Source of the DNA: Trichinella spiralis
Taxonomy: Eukaryota; Nematoda; Enoplea; Trichinellida; Trichinellidae
Assembly: GCA_000181795.3 (NCBI GenBank)
Contig: CM012953.1
Coordinates: 15,324,664-15,388,663, forward strand
DNA length: 64,000 nucleotides
Reading direction: 5' to 3'
Shown here: in pieces, positions 50,423 to 62,800 of the stretch
How the letters are laid out: every line of letters begins with the position of its first letter
Numbering within the stretch: position 1 is the first letter of the stretch
Made by a program: the position numbers and the translations under genes
Notes under the pieces: model-generated
The model's database searches: none
What the model was told of the DNA's origin: nothing
Seen by the model: the letters and a program-made list of their open reading frames with translations, nothing else

Positions 50423-53317
50423 ATGTTATTTTATAAACGAAATATTCTATCTTTTTGTATAAGATGTATTTTGAAAGATAAGAAGCAGCTTTACAAAAGT
50501 AAATCCAGTGCAATTCATGTGGAAAAGCAGAGGTTAGTTTGATACATTAATAAATTTTGTTGTTTTTTTTCAAAAAAAGATACTAATTTTAATATTTATA
50601 TTTGATTTTTGAGGTAGAATCTCATAAAAGAATTCAATTTTTAAATTGTGCCAAATTATTGCTTTGAATTCAAGTTAATAATAATTTTGAAGTATTGTAT
50701 GCGCTGTTTTTTAAAATAATTCCATGTATATCATGTTCACAACTAAAAAGAAGACATTTTAATCGTAGAATAAACATTGTAGTTGTGTTTGATAAAGCAT
50801 TGCCAAATAATTTGAATATAATGTTTATCAATTTTTAATTAAATAGTATTATTATTTATGCGATATTTTCTGTGAACTGTTAAAATTATTGTATTGATTT
50901 ATTTTTTTGTATTTTTACATGTTTTGAGCAAATTAATTTTAGTGATTGGGAAGCAGTAATTGGTTTAGAAATACACGCTCAAATTAATAGCAAAACAAAG
51001 CTCTTCAGCAATAGTATCTGTGATTCAGAAGCACCAGCAAATACTTTAGTTTCGCCGTTTGATATGGCAGCTCCTGGGACAATGCCAGTATTCAAAGTTT
51101 AAAATTATTCAACTTCAGCATTATTCAAATATTCAAAACTGCGAACGTTAAATTTTATTAACTTCTTTCATTGCTTTATTTATTGACTAGTAGTTAGTTA
51201 CGTCTGCAATGATAAAATAATATTTTATATTCATAAATTTCTGTTATCAGGTGTTGAATAGAAGGTGCGCTGAAGCGGCTGTACTTACCGGTTTAGCATT
51301 AAATTGTTCAATTTCTCGTTGTTCAACTTTTGATCGCAAGCATTATTTCTACCCAGATATGCCAGTATGTGATTTTTTATGATGTATTTTGTCGAATATT
51401 ATTATTTTATATTATTTAGGCAGGTTATCAAATTACGCAATATTTTCAACCAATCGCTAAAGATGGTTATGTTGAATTTTACGTGAAAAATCACGACAAA
51501 GAAAGCAATGAGCTGTATCGAAAAAGGGTGAACATTTTACGTCTGCAACTTGAACAAGACAGTGGCAAACTTTTCTCGAATGAAGCCAACGATTGTATTT
51601 ATGTTGACTTAAATAGATGTGGTAAATTTTTTATTATTATCAGAGGAGATGATTATTATTTCTTTTAATATTCAGGTATAGGTTTGATGGAAATTGTTAC
51701 TGATTGTACTTTGAAAAATGGCGCTGAAGCGGCTGCATTGGTTAAAGAATTGCAGATCATGATGAAAGCATTGGACACATGTCGTGGTAGAATGGAAAGT
51801 ATGCTTATTTATTAAAATAAGCTTTTTTTAAAAATATGCCATTAGTTAAATCAGACTATCAATTATTGTAATTAACGTTAATATGAATAAAAAATCATAA
51901 TTTTAACGTTTAAAAGAATTTTGATTTTTCAGGAGGAGAATTTCGCGTTGATGTGAACGTTTCAGTTCGTAAATGTGGTGAAAAATCATTAAGAGTTCGA
52001 ACAGAGTTGAAAAATTTAATCAGTTTCCACTTCATCTCCAAAGCTATTGGTATTCAATATTTTTCTTATGCTTATTTATTTATTGGAATTTATTTTCAGA
52101 TGTAGAAATTGCTCGTCAAATTGAACTTTACGAACAAGGCGGTGAAGTGATCAATGAAACAAGATCTTACGATAATCGAGCAGGCAAAACTATACCCATG
52201 CGTGACAAAGAGGTCCATCAAGATTATCGCTATATGCCAGAACCAAATCTCCCTCCTTTGCTTGTAATTGGCAATGAAGAAGAGGATCAAAGTCAGATTT
52301 CACAAGCAAATTTTGTCAACATTGATAAATTGAAATCAGCACTTTTGTTGTTGCCGAATATTTTGAGAGACAAGTGGATTGAAGTAGACAAACTTCCATT
52401 ATCATTAGCATGTTTTATATACGTAAGTGAATATACATATATGTAAAGTTATTATTGCTGTTTCTAATTTTTACACATTGAATAAAAGAAGTTACCATCT
52501 AATGCTTTTAATATAATTTTTAATGTATTGTTGTGATTTACTTTGTAAAAAAATTAAATTATCAAGGATGAAGCTGTGCTACGTTCGTATTACACTGAAT
52601 GCGTGGATGTTCGATGCTTGGATCCAATTAAAGTTGCGAATATTTTGAAAAATGATCTTCAATTTGCATTAAAAACGAAACGTATGGACATTAAACGCTG
52701 GTGATTGTAAAGCTATTAATTCTTAATATATTAAAATTTATTATTATTATTAAAATTTCAGCAAAATCCCTGCTCAAGTGATGTCTTCATTGGTCGAAAT
52801 GCGAATAAGGGATCAAATTTCTGTAAAAAATTTCAGTCTGGCAAGCTTTCTTTAATTAATTAATATGCAATACATTATTGAAATTGCTCATTTTTATTTT
52901 TCTTCTTTTTGTTTAAGGTGATTGACATGCTGTTAAATGAAGACCAACGATCTCCAGGACAAGTACGTATAAAAAAAGTATTTTCCAAAATTATTAAAAG
53001 TGTATTTCAAATTTTAAAATGAATTATTGTTATACATGGTATTCACAAATTTAAATTAACAGATCGTGGAAGACTTGCAATTGGCCAATATTGATGACGA
53101 TCAAGAAATTTTTAAAGTATGTGAGGAGGTTCTGAAAAATGAAACGGAAGCAGTGATGAAATTTAAAAGTGGGAAGAGTAAAATTTTGTCAAGATTTCTT
53201 CGCCTGGCTAGTGTTCAGCTACGCCACAGAACATCGCCAGAAAAGCTGGAAAACATATTTTTACAACTGTTGAACACAAATCGACCCAAAGACGAAAACA
53301 CAAAACAAGCCACTTGA
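50423..53317 (+). CDS. GATB: Mitochondrial glutamyl-tRNA(Gln) amidotransferase subunit B
   Basis: Eleven exons: 50423-50532, 50943-51087, 51251-51364, 51420-51621, 51676-51798, 51933-52049, 52100-52422, 52567-52700, 52762-52822, 52918-52962, 53063-53317, giving 542 residues (human 557). The first 36 residues are basic with no acidic cluster, fitting a mitochondrial presequence. GatB blocks follow: [10 protein letters not shown], the FYPDMPAGYQITQ segment, the LMEIVTD segment, RVDVNVSVR, and the DYRYMPEP segment. The C-terminal YqeY/helical domain ends near PGQIVEDL. It is part of GatCAB, which converts Glu-tRNA(Gln) to Gln-tRNA(Gln) in mitochondria. In the exon 9/10 join the donor TCT|GTAAAA and acceptor AAG|GTG are less certain than the others. 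The stop lies 89 bases from the convergent MCM4 stop. Confidence 0.95.
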
Positions 53318-53406
53318 ATCTGTGATGCTTTAATTATTAAAAAAAATCATAAGAAGAATACAATTTTGTTATTTAAAACAAAAGTTTGAAAATAATTTGC
53401 ATATAG

Positions 53407-56400
53407 TTATGCAGCAACGTCGACATCCACGCTCCTGGCAATGGAATCAATAGGTTTGTTAAGGCGAATTTTATTCTGCCGACCTCGTACAATTGTATCG
53501 TCTTTGCATAGCTCATTGATAACTTCTTCGAACAATTCACGCCGAATTGTCTTAAAAAGCAAAACACATCAAAAATATTTCATGCACATGCACATGGTGG
53601 AGTAAAATTCCATTTTACCATATCTGTACTTTCACGGATTTCAGCTAACATCGTCCTGGGACACATCCAAGTACCAAACGGTTTGCTGGTCAATTTTGCC
53701 TTTACAACAATGCGCAATTGATCCATTTGCTTTCGAGCACCGGCCGAAGTGCCGAGAGCCAAAATATTAATGTCCACTTTTCCGGTTGTTGGATCAGTAG
53801 CAGATTGTTTCAATGCTTCTTTGTAAAGTCTGAAAAATAGAAGAGAAAAAAAATTCACATGCACATACGAGCATCTCATATGCAAAGTCAACTTGTATGC
53901 TTCTTCCACATCTTTTCGCTCAACTACTGGTGAGAGTCGAATTTTAGCTCTGGCTTCTCCTAGGCGAATCAAGCTTTCCAGTTGGCGAGGATAAGCACAT
54001 ATCTGTCCTTGGGAAATGTTTCCACCCTGCAATAGCAACAATTATAAAATTGTATTGTTTTCTTTTTGTTTTGGTCTATACTTTTCGCATTTCGACATAT
54101 TTTTCAACTAAATAATCTCTGGCTTCTTCATTTAAAATTGGAAAACAAGTTGCTTTTGCGTAAGTAATGTAGTCTTTCAAAAGGGACATGTCCTTTAAAA
54201 TAGAAAAAGGTATTTATTGTCAACGGATCACGGGATACATATAGAAAATTTTCCTCACCAGAAGCTCACTTTCCGCTTCTTCATACCCTTTATGATAAAG
54301 CGACACAAGATGTGTAGCCAATCCTCGATCATAGTATTCATCTTGGGGATCGACCATCAGAAAGATCAAATCAAATCTAATTTACGACAAAATAATAAAC
54401 ATTTAAAATTTTAAAACAAAAAATGCAACAAAAATATTTCAAATACCTGGAAAGAAGAGTGTGAGGCAACTGAACATTTTCAAGTATAGTTTTGTTTCTA
54501 TTCCACTGACTCTCAACGGGATTGGCAGCCGCCAAGACAGAAGTTCTAGCGTTAAGCTGGCAAACTATTCCCGCTTTCGCTACAGATAAGGTTTGCTGCT
54601 CCTAAAATCAGTGCAAGTTGCATGTATCAGTCTTCACAAACATAAATAGCAAATTTAAATAACAGACTCATTGACTTTAATTTAATTTTATTTATTTACT
54701 TTTAAAGCGATACAACAACACTTACCATGCATTCCTGCAATACTGATCGAGCTACTTCGTTCATTTTGTCAAACTCGTCAATACAACATACACCATTGTC
54801 ACTCAGTGCTAAAGCGCCGCTGTAAAGCATATTATTTAAAAAAAAGAATTCAAGAAATGCATATCAATTACATGATCTTATTACATTCATGCAAATTCTT
54901 GGATAAAGGCTTAAAATTAAAAAAACACTTGAAAGTAAATCTTACATCTGCAAAACAAAATGACTGGTTTCAGGATCTCTGGAAACATGCGCAGTGAGAC
55001 CAGCGGCTGAGGAACCTTTTCCAGAAACGTACTGACCACGAGGTAGCAAACGGTAAATGTACTGCAACAACTGGGATTTGCTGGTGCCTGGATCACCACA
55101 TAGTAGAACGTTGATTTCAGATCTGGAAAAATTATATTTCAACTTTCACTGCTTAACAAATCGAAAAGATCAATTATAGAAGTGCCTGAATTTTCCTCGA
55201 CCAACTTCACTCAAATCTTTCCTCGTTCCGCCAAACAGTAAATATAAAATAGCCATTTTGATTGAAGTATGCTCATATATGCTAGGAGCTATAAAGATTT
55301 ATTATGAGGGATTTTTTTGCTACAAATACAGTAAAAATTTACCTAATGCATGCGCAAGCCGGTCATAAACGTCAGGCCGGGATGCCAAGTCTTGAATTTT
55401 TTCAATCCTTTCCGGCGTTAACCAGTGTCTAAAAATTTTTAAATTGAATAAAATTTAAACTAACAAACAAAAATAATTTATAACAAATATACTGGTAATC
55501 ATTTTCTTGAAGCTGAAATGCTTCCATTTTTTGAAAATGCAGAACATCCACGTGAACTTTCAAAACTGGGCGACAACCGCGAAAGTTTGATCTTTCACGA
55601 ACGGGATTCGCTCGATAAATACCACAAACAGTCACCCTGAGAAACGTAATACGCAGAGCAACATTAGTCTATTTAATTAAATCAAATGTGCAATTATGTT
55701 CTGATTATCACAGTTTATACTACAATTGAGAAGATCACTGAGAGAAAAATAGCAAGTGAAACAAAATACGACAAACCTATCTCCAGGTTGTACCGTATCC
55801 ACCAATGCACCATGTGCATGAAGTGTGATCGAAAGAGGAGCCTGTCCAGGAGGCATTTCATCTAAAATTTGTGTAAATTATTTCAAAATTAAAAGTAAAA
55901 TAAGAAAAAATACCAGGAAATTCTTGAAGTTTTATTACTTGTCGAGAAAGAAAGAGTGATTTGTTGCAAATTAAAACAAAAGTATTTTTCGTCTGACAAC
56001 TTTCACAATAGTCGGGTTCTTTGATAAAACCCATATCATTCTCGACCATTGTAAAAGATTTACAAATAGCACATTCGAAAAAACCGCAACGCATCTCTGG
56101 TATAATACCTGTAGATCTAGTGACTAACCCGTTCATTGTCACCAATCGATTCACATCTAAAATAATTTTTTATAACTGTTATATGCATAAAGTATTCAAC
56201 TTACCCTTGGGATCTAAAGCTCTCATGCACTGAATACGATCGCCGTTGTATGGCCTTACTTGAAGTTCATTGCGACGAGCTGTCGGAAAATATTTAGCAT
56301 ATATGTTATTAGCCACAAAATCCAAATATGGAATGACATCCTGAAATTGATATCAACAAATTATTTTTAAAAAAATAAAATCTTATAAAATTACCGCCGG

Positions 56401-57883
56401 ATAAGTAAGAACCAAATAATACAAGGCTTCATCAAATTGTTTCAAATGTTGTAAATTAATTTCAAATGATGTACTCTCAGAGAGATGTACCTTGAATTAA
56501 ATAACAAATTGATGCTTTAGCTAGGAATAAAAAAATTCATTCAAACGTACATTCTTGAGCAGTTCTAAGTAGTATTTTTCTGTGGATTCCATTTCATCTG
56601 TGTCGGATACTTGAAATTCTTCAATAAAATTTCCAAATTTGCCTTCCAAATCAGTCAAACAAATTCCAGTACCCCAAATGAACACACGAGTGCCTCTGCC
56701 TGACTCTTGAGATTGAACAATGGAATTTGAATTGACTGTTGGATTCATTACTGTACGGCGAACTGGCATGTTGTTCACAACGTCAGATAGAAATTCAGGT
56801 TGTCTATAATGTTCTTTTAGCTATTTTTATTCACATAATAATAATTTTAAAATTTACCCCAAATTAACGGTGACAACTGCCTCTGGTGAAGATGGTCGCT
56901 GGTGTAATAATTCATCCAATTCCAAATCTTGGAAATCACTCTCAACAATTTCTGAATTAGATGATTGCGAGGATCTAACAAAATCTGAATAATAAAAACC
57001 ACTTTCAACTACATTCTCAAAACAATATTAGTCAAACTGATTTAAAGCAAAAAAAATATTTTCTTATCATTTAAAAATAAATACATAAAAATTCATATAA
57101 TACCAGAGTCCACCTGCTGTTCAGAGTTATTTTCGGATGGAGGAATAATAGATATTTCATCGGCTGCTGAAAAAATTTAAGCAATCAAATCATTTCTTGT
57201 TTAACTTGAAAATGCATTTATACAAATTGAACGAAAGTAACACAAAGATTAAGAAAACATAATTATCCAAATATCTATTATATATATATAATTTATTTAT
57301 ATTTAACAGCTGAATTACAATAATGCAATTAAGATATTTTAAAATTTCAGGCATATTAAAACATCTTTAAGTTGCTGAAAACAATTATTTCAAGTAATGT
57401 TCAAATAAATAAAACATATGCAAAGAAAAAGAAATCAGTTTAAAATTATATAAAAGAAAGTTGTCACAAGGTTAAATTAGTGGAAAAATTGTGTTCACAG
57501 TAACGGCAACCACATTTTTGCAATTATACACAGTAATAATAATAATAATATAATATACCTGAACGTTGCGAAACATTTTGTGAAGCTAGACGACTCTGAG
57601 AACGAGTCGATCTTCTACCTAAATACAAAAATGTCAACCCTATCACAAATAAAACATTTTTATAATTATTATTTTAAAATATTTAATAAATTATAAAAAC
57701 AATAAGCAATAAGATTTCAATGCAGAAATTTCATCAGTATAAAAAAATACTAAATAAAAATGAAACTAAAAATTGACTTGGACTATTCATTCCACTAGAA
57801 TTCTCGCTTGGAGTACTACGACGGCTACTGCTTGGGCGACTATTCTGGCTTGAGGATGCCCCGCTGCGAGTACTTCTGGGCAT
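53407..57883 (-). CDS. MCM4: Replicative helicase subunit MCM4
   Basis: Twenty minus-strand exons: 57778-57883, 57559-57618, 57104-57166, 56858-56984, 56551-56803, 56395-56490, 56205-56340, 55914-56156, 55777-55861, 55493-55636, 55343-55428, 55186-55288, 54946-55122, 54726-54819, 54447-54601, 54259-54376, 54082-54192, 53893-54026, 53619-53829, 53407-53550, giving 881 residues (human 863). The Ser/Arg-rich N-terminal tail is the region that DDK phosphorylates in MCM4. A zinc finger has CxxC pairs at 309/312 and 331/334. Walker A GDPGTSKS is at 510-517, Walker B CCIDEF at 571-576 and the arginine finger LSRFD near 643, followed by a C-terminal winged helix. YRANPVRE and HVDVLHF identify MCM4 within the MCM2-7 family. 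It unwinds DNA at replication forks in the nucleus. The intron after 55186 begins with GC. The start ATG is preceded by an acceptor-like TTTCATTTAG about 20 bases upstream. Confidence 0.97.
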
Positions 57884-58443
57884 AATGGGTGTATTGAATA
57901 TATTTCTAAATGAAAAATTCAAACCAGGTGAGAAAATTTGGCAAAAAAAACTAAATTTCGTTAGCCGTTCAAATGTAAAATGAAAATGCTCATGGAAAAA
58001 CAGAAAAGGCATTCCGTATAGTTTCAATAAACATAGTTAAACATAATAATTAAGGACAATTAAATGTTCATATAAATAACTTTAGATAACGAATGATAAC
58101 GCAATTCGCACTGATAAACAGCCTATTTCGTCAGAAAAACGTTGCAAATGTAATTAAACGATGATGAAAAGTTTCTGAAATGTACAAACTGAAATCAGAT
58201 ACATGTAACTTGAAAAAAAATATTCCAAACCAACACTGACAATCCATTAGCTACCGCCCTAAATACGGTAACCTACAAAAAATGAATAAGTTTTAAAAAT
58301 GCAGATAATACCAAAAAGTTTGATGATAAATATGCTGTGAAGATTATATTTCCTTAAATAAATCTGTGTAATAATTTTTGTACATGAATAAAAAGAACTT
58401 CATAATTTACGGTAAACATTTATATTTAGCTCAAGGTTGATTG
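57884..58443. other. MCM4 5' flank
   Basis: AT-rich leader and promoter region. The MCM4 frame stays open to 58027, but the upstream part looks non-coding. No clear TATA box or E2F site was seen. The BEL/Pao insertion begins at its far end. Confidence 0.45.
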
Positions 58444-58448
58444 CAATA

Positions 58449-58702
58449 TGTAGACGACAGAAATGGGGTCTGTATTCAACAGAGAACCTGAGTGTCATTA
58501 ATAATACGGTAGACCCGGAAGTGACGTAATAGGGGATTTTGCGTGGTTGCTTGCGAGATAGTGTCGTGGCTTGTCGTTGTTAGTAGTTCGCCTTATAAGT
58601 CGGATTGTCTAACACATTGGACACTCCCGGCCTTGCAATAACAACTCAGACATACAGTCCACTAACATCGGAGACGAGTGACTTGTTGTTTCGCTCGTTA
58701 CA
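58449..58702 (+). repeat. BEL/Pao 5' LTR
   Basis: 254 bp, TGTAGACG...CGTTACA. TATAAG at 58594-58599 is a candidate core promoter, pointing away from MCM4, whose start is about 570 bp to the left on the other strand. Confidence 0.93.
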
Positions 58703-58705
58703 TTC

Positions 58706-58722
58706 TGGTCCTCCGAGCCGGA
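58706..58722 (+). other. Primer-binding site, tRNA-Tyr-like
   Basis: TGGTCCTCCGAGCCGGA begins three bases after the 5' LTR. Its complement ends in CCA and resembles the acceptor stem and T-arm end of animal tRNA-Tyr (inferred from memory of that tRNA). Confidence 0.55.
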
Positions 58723-58788
58723 GTAGTGGAATAATCAAGTAGAAATCTCATCGTTGCAACACACATTCCCATTTTGAGTCGATCCATC

Positions 58789-59850
58789 ATGAAAGCTGAG
58801 AGCATAGTGAGCAAGACCGAAGTTCGAAGGGCGAAGCTGCATGTGATGATCGATCAACTGACGCAACTCTGTAAGGATGCGTCACATCCCGATGACCTCC
58901 GAGAACTACTTGATGACGTGATGGCGTTTCATGACAAGACGTTAGAGATGCAATTGCAGTTGGAAGCGGCGTTGACGGGTGAGGAGCGAGATCAAGAGGC
59001 CAAGCATTGGGTGGCGCTCTCTGAACGGACCCAGATAGCTCGCAGAGAAGCTCGAGCGAGGATTCGACAAATGGAAGGCTCCTTGTCTGATTGTTCAGCT
59101 AGCTCCAACGATCTTGGCCCCCGCAGTGACAGCAAGACAGATGTAAAGGAAAGGCTCCCGGAACTGAAGATGCCAGTGTTTTCGGGTGAAGTGCTCGAAT
59201 TCCCAGCGTTCTGGGACCGCTTTCAGGGATGTGTCCATAATCGGACGGATTTGGACGACGCCTCGAAGTTCTCGTACTTGCTGTCCAGTTTATCCGGTGA
59301 AGCTCTGGCTGCGGTTGAAGGGATGCCACGCTCTAGCGCAAACTACTCACACGCCATGGAGTTGTTACAAGAACGTTTCGGACGTACAGATGTCATCGTA
59401 CGGGAACATGTGAAGGCAATTTGGAACGCCAAACCGTGTAGCGACTCAGGAGCTAGCATACAGGCTTTGGTAGACGAGATAAATCGACATCTCCGATGCC
59501 TGACCGCCCTGGGAAAGAATCCGGCAACGGGCGAGATGACGGCGAATGAAGCCTTCCTGCCGCTTCTTGCGGAAAAGTTTCCTGAGGAGATTCGTCTGGC
59601 ATGGGACGTTCACGTGCAGTCGGTTTCAGGCACGAAAGGGGACTTGCCAGAGTTTCTCAATTTCGCTCAGGTCCGGGCGGCAGCGAAGCGTGCAGCGGCT
59701 GCTTCTTCAGGCGGAAGAGGACTCGTCAAGCAGGACGACCCGAAGCAGCAAGATCCCGGTCCAGGTTGTCAAGAGCGGCAGCGAACTCGCCAAACGGAGA
59801 AACGGGCGGCAAGGGGTGCCACAACTGTCCTACACGCGGCTGTCAACAGC
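58789..59850 (+). CDS. gag: BEL/Pao gag, truncated by the assembly gap
   Basis: It starts at the ATG at 58789 (MKAESIVSKTEVRRAK) in a good context. A coiled-coil-like N-terminal region is followed by the BEL-specific DUF1759 block (KMPVFSGEVLEFPAFWDRF, SLSGEA, LLQERFG). This frame holds to about 59750. Just before the gap, the basic linker and a CHNCP cysteine cluster typical of a zinc knuckle read best in the other two frames, so one or two indels lie between about 59750 and 59820. They may be real or consensus errors next to the gap. The gene continues into missing sequence. Gag packages the RNA into cytoplasmic particles. Confidence 0.85.
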
Positions 59851-59886
59851 NNNNNNNNNNNNNNNNNNNNNNNNNNNNNNNNNNNN
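59851..59886. other. Assembly gap of 36 N, true length unknown
   Basis: The gap sits between the gag linker and the C-terminal part of the protease domain. Zinc knuckles and the catalytic aspartate motif of the A17 protease, both expected in an element whose LTRs look identical, are absent on either side. The real missing stretch is therefore probably several hundred bases. Confidence 0.85.
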
Positions 59887-62800
59887 GGGAGCGGTCGATC
59901 CATCCCAGCCAAGGATTCGATACCCTATACATGCGCTAGTCCTGCCCAAGATCTGTGGAAAGATTCGACAAGCGCCGGTGAAGCTGAGTGAGTGGCCCCA
60001 CTTGTCCAATCTTCCGGTTGCCGACCAGTGTGAAGAACGGACATTCACTATCGACGTCCTCATTGGTTTAGATCACTACTTTAATTTGGTTGGCGGTGAC
60101 GTTCGCCGGGGCCCGGCGGGTGGACCTGTAGCAATCCACTCTCAGCTAGGCTGGATTCTCTGCGGACAGACCAACAGACGGCCAACCACTGCCGTGACTA
60201 CCCTCCTGACTCACGTGGAAGAATCAGCCGACCAGATCTTGCGGCGATTTTGGGAACTAGAAGCCATTGGCATTGCCACCGACAACCAAACAGCTCCACC
60301 AGACCAGGAGGCGCTCCAAAGGTTCGAGGAGGGGCTTTCTTTTGATGGCGAACGATATGAGGTCCATCTTCCATGGCTTCCAAGTCGGCCCTCGCTGCCA
60401 AATAATTTTCCACAAGCAAGACGTCGCTTGCTTGCCGTCGAGCGCAGACTGGCGCGCTGCGAAGAGGAAAGGCTGGAGTATGCAGCGACGATGCGTCAAT
60501 ACGTGGAGAACGGCTGGGCAGAAAGGGCTCCAGAGATCGGTCCAGAAGGTCGAACTTGGTACTTACCTCACCACGCTGTATACCAAGGTGAGGGTAAGGA
60601 GAAGAAGTGCCGAGTTGTTTTCGATGGTTCAGCGCAATACGGACAGACATCCCTGAACCGCCAACTCGAAGTCGGCCCGAACTTGCAGATCGACCTGCTC
60701 AAGGCCCTCCTGCGATTCAGAAGGTACCGTGTCGGCCTACAAGCCGACATTCAGAAGATGTACCTTCAGGTGCGGATTGCAGAGCAAGATCGAGATGCTT
60801 GCCGTTTTTTGTGGAGGGACAAGTCGGGTGAACTTAGCCATCTCAGGTTGCAGCGGGTGTGCTTTGGTTTGACATGCTCTCCTTTTCTGGCCATCAACAC
60901 GGTGAGGGTGCACGCGAGACGTCACCAAGACGCTGCACCACGAGCAGCCGCGGAGATCTTAGAAAACATGTATGTGGATGATCTGGCCACGTCATGCGAC
61001 ACGATCGAGGAGGCAAGGGAGTTGGCTGGCGAATTACGAGGACTGTTGGCCAAGGGAGGTTTCCACTTGCATAAATGGGCTAGCAACGAGCCTGAAGCGT
61101 TGACATCCGTGCCGGATGAAGTAAGATCCGCCTCCAATAGAAGCCACCTCTGGAAGACGCTCGGAATGCAGTGGGACCGACGGGATGATGTTTTGACCTT
61201 CTCGCCACCGGCGATGGTGAACAGCCCGGGTAGAGAGTCAAAGCGGTCGTTGTTAAGCACTGCATTTCGCGTCTTCGATCCAGTTGGATGCTTGGCACCG
61301 TTCACCGTACGAGCGAAGATGTTTCTCCAGACTCTGTGGCAGCGTGGGACGTCGTGGGACGAGCCATTGCCACATGACGTGATGGAGCAATGGAGGCGCT
61401 GGAAGCAAGAGCTGCCGCATCTGTCGAGGATCCGTCTTCCACGCGCACTCGTACCGGTGGCCCTTGGCCAAGTGACACGTTTGGAGATCCACGCATTTTG
61501 CGACGCGTCGGAGAAGGCATATAGCGCGGTGGCATACATGCGTATTGAGACGACGAACCACCACACCGTGGTGAACTTCGTGACGTCGAAGACGCGGGTT
61601 GCCCCAATCCGGAGATTAACCCTCCCGAGGCTGGAGCTCATGGGGGCCCTCGTGGCGGCAAGACTGGTGCGCTCTGTCCAGAAAATGTTGGGTCTGCAAG
61701 TGCATGGCATCACTTGCTGGTGTGATAGTGCGGTCACTCTTGCATGGATACAATCGTCGGCCGACCGTTGGAAGCCTTTCGTGCGGAATCGCGTCGCAGA
61801 GATCCAACAGTTGGTGGAACCTGCGGCATGGAGACACTGCCCAGGGCGGCAGAACCCGGCCGATCTTCTAAGCCGCGGCACGACGCTTCCAAAATTGTTA
61901 GAGTCGCCATTGTGGTGGCATGGGCCGAAATGGTTGGCTCATCCGCACAATGCCTGGCCGGTGGGTCAGCCCATAACAGAGGATACGTCGCCCGTGCGCG
62001 ATGAGCGACGAAGCGAACAACGAGTGACGGTTGGCGTCACTACTCATGTGGAATGCAATTCCATTGGTCCTGAAAGGTACGGCTGTGTGGAACGGCTTTT
62101 CCGTATCACAGCGTACTGCCAGCGTTTCGTACGCAATTGCCGATTGCCGGCAGAAGCTCGTCAGAGTGGCGCACTCACGGTGGCCGAACTGCGGATGGCG
62201 GAGGGCACGTGGGTGCGAATGGCCCAGTCGGAAGCTTTCAGTTCCGAACTTCAGGCGCTGTCACGGAAGGGGCGTGTCGTCGCGACCAGTCGGCTCAGTC
62301 GACTGGACCCTTTCGTGGATGAAGAAGGATTCCTGCGGGTCGGTGGAAGACTGGAGAACGCAGAGTTGCCATCACACATGAAACACCCAGTGATCCTGCC
62401 TGGAGACCACGCCCTGACGATGGGTCTGATTAAACGCTGCCACGCACGGCAGCTGCACGCTGGGACCACGCATACGCTGGCAATCTTAAGACAGCAATAT
62501 TGGGTGTTGAAAGGGCGCACCCAAGTGAAGAAAGTAATCCGGCACTGTTTTGCTTGTCGGCGTGCAATGGCCAGACCGATTCAGCCGAAAATGGCGGCCT
62601 TGCCATCCAGTCGAGTGGTCGAAGCCGCTGCTTTCGCTCACACTGGGATGGATTTCGCGGGGCCATTGCTCATTCGTGTCGGAAAAAGGGCCACTTCCAA
62701 GTGCTATGTGTGCTTGTTTACGTGCATGGCATCCCGGGCAGTGCACTTAGAACTGGTCCCTCAGATGACGACGGCCAGAGTGATGCAAGCGCTCCGGCGG

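Noticed and set aside
59546-59850. Apparent N-terminal part of the long pol frame before the gap
   Set aside because: It overlaps gag in another frame and is joined to pol only through N bases whose number is arbitrary.
60922-61881. 319-codon minus-strand open frame
   Set aside because: Shadow of the GC-rich pol gene on the other strand; no motif of its own.
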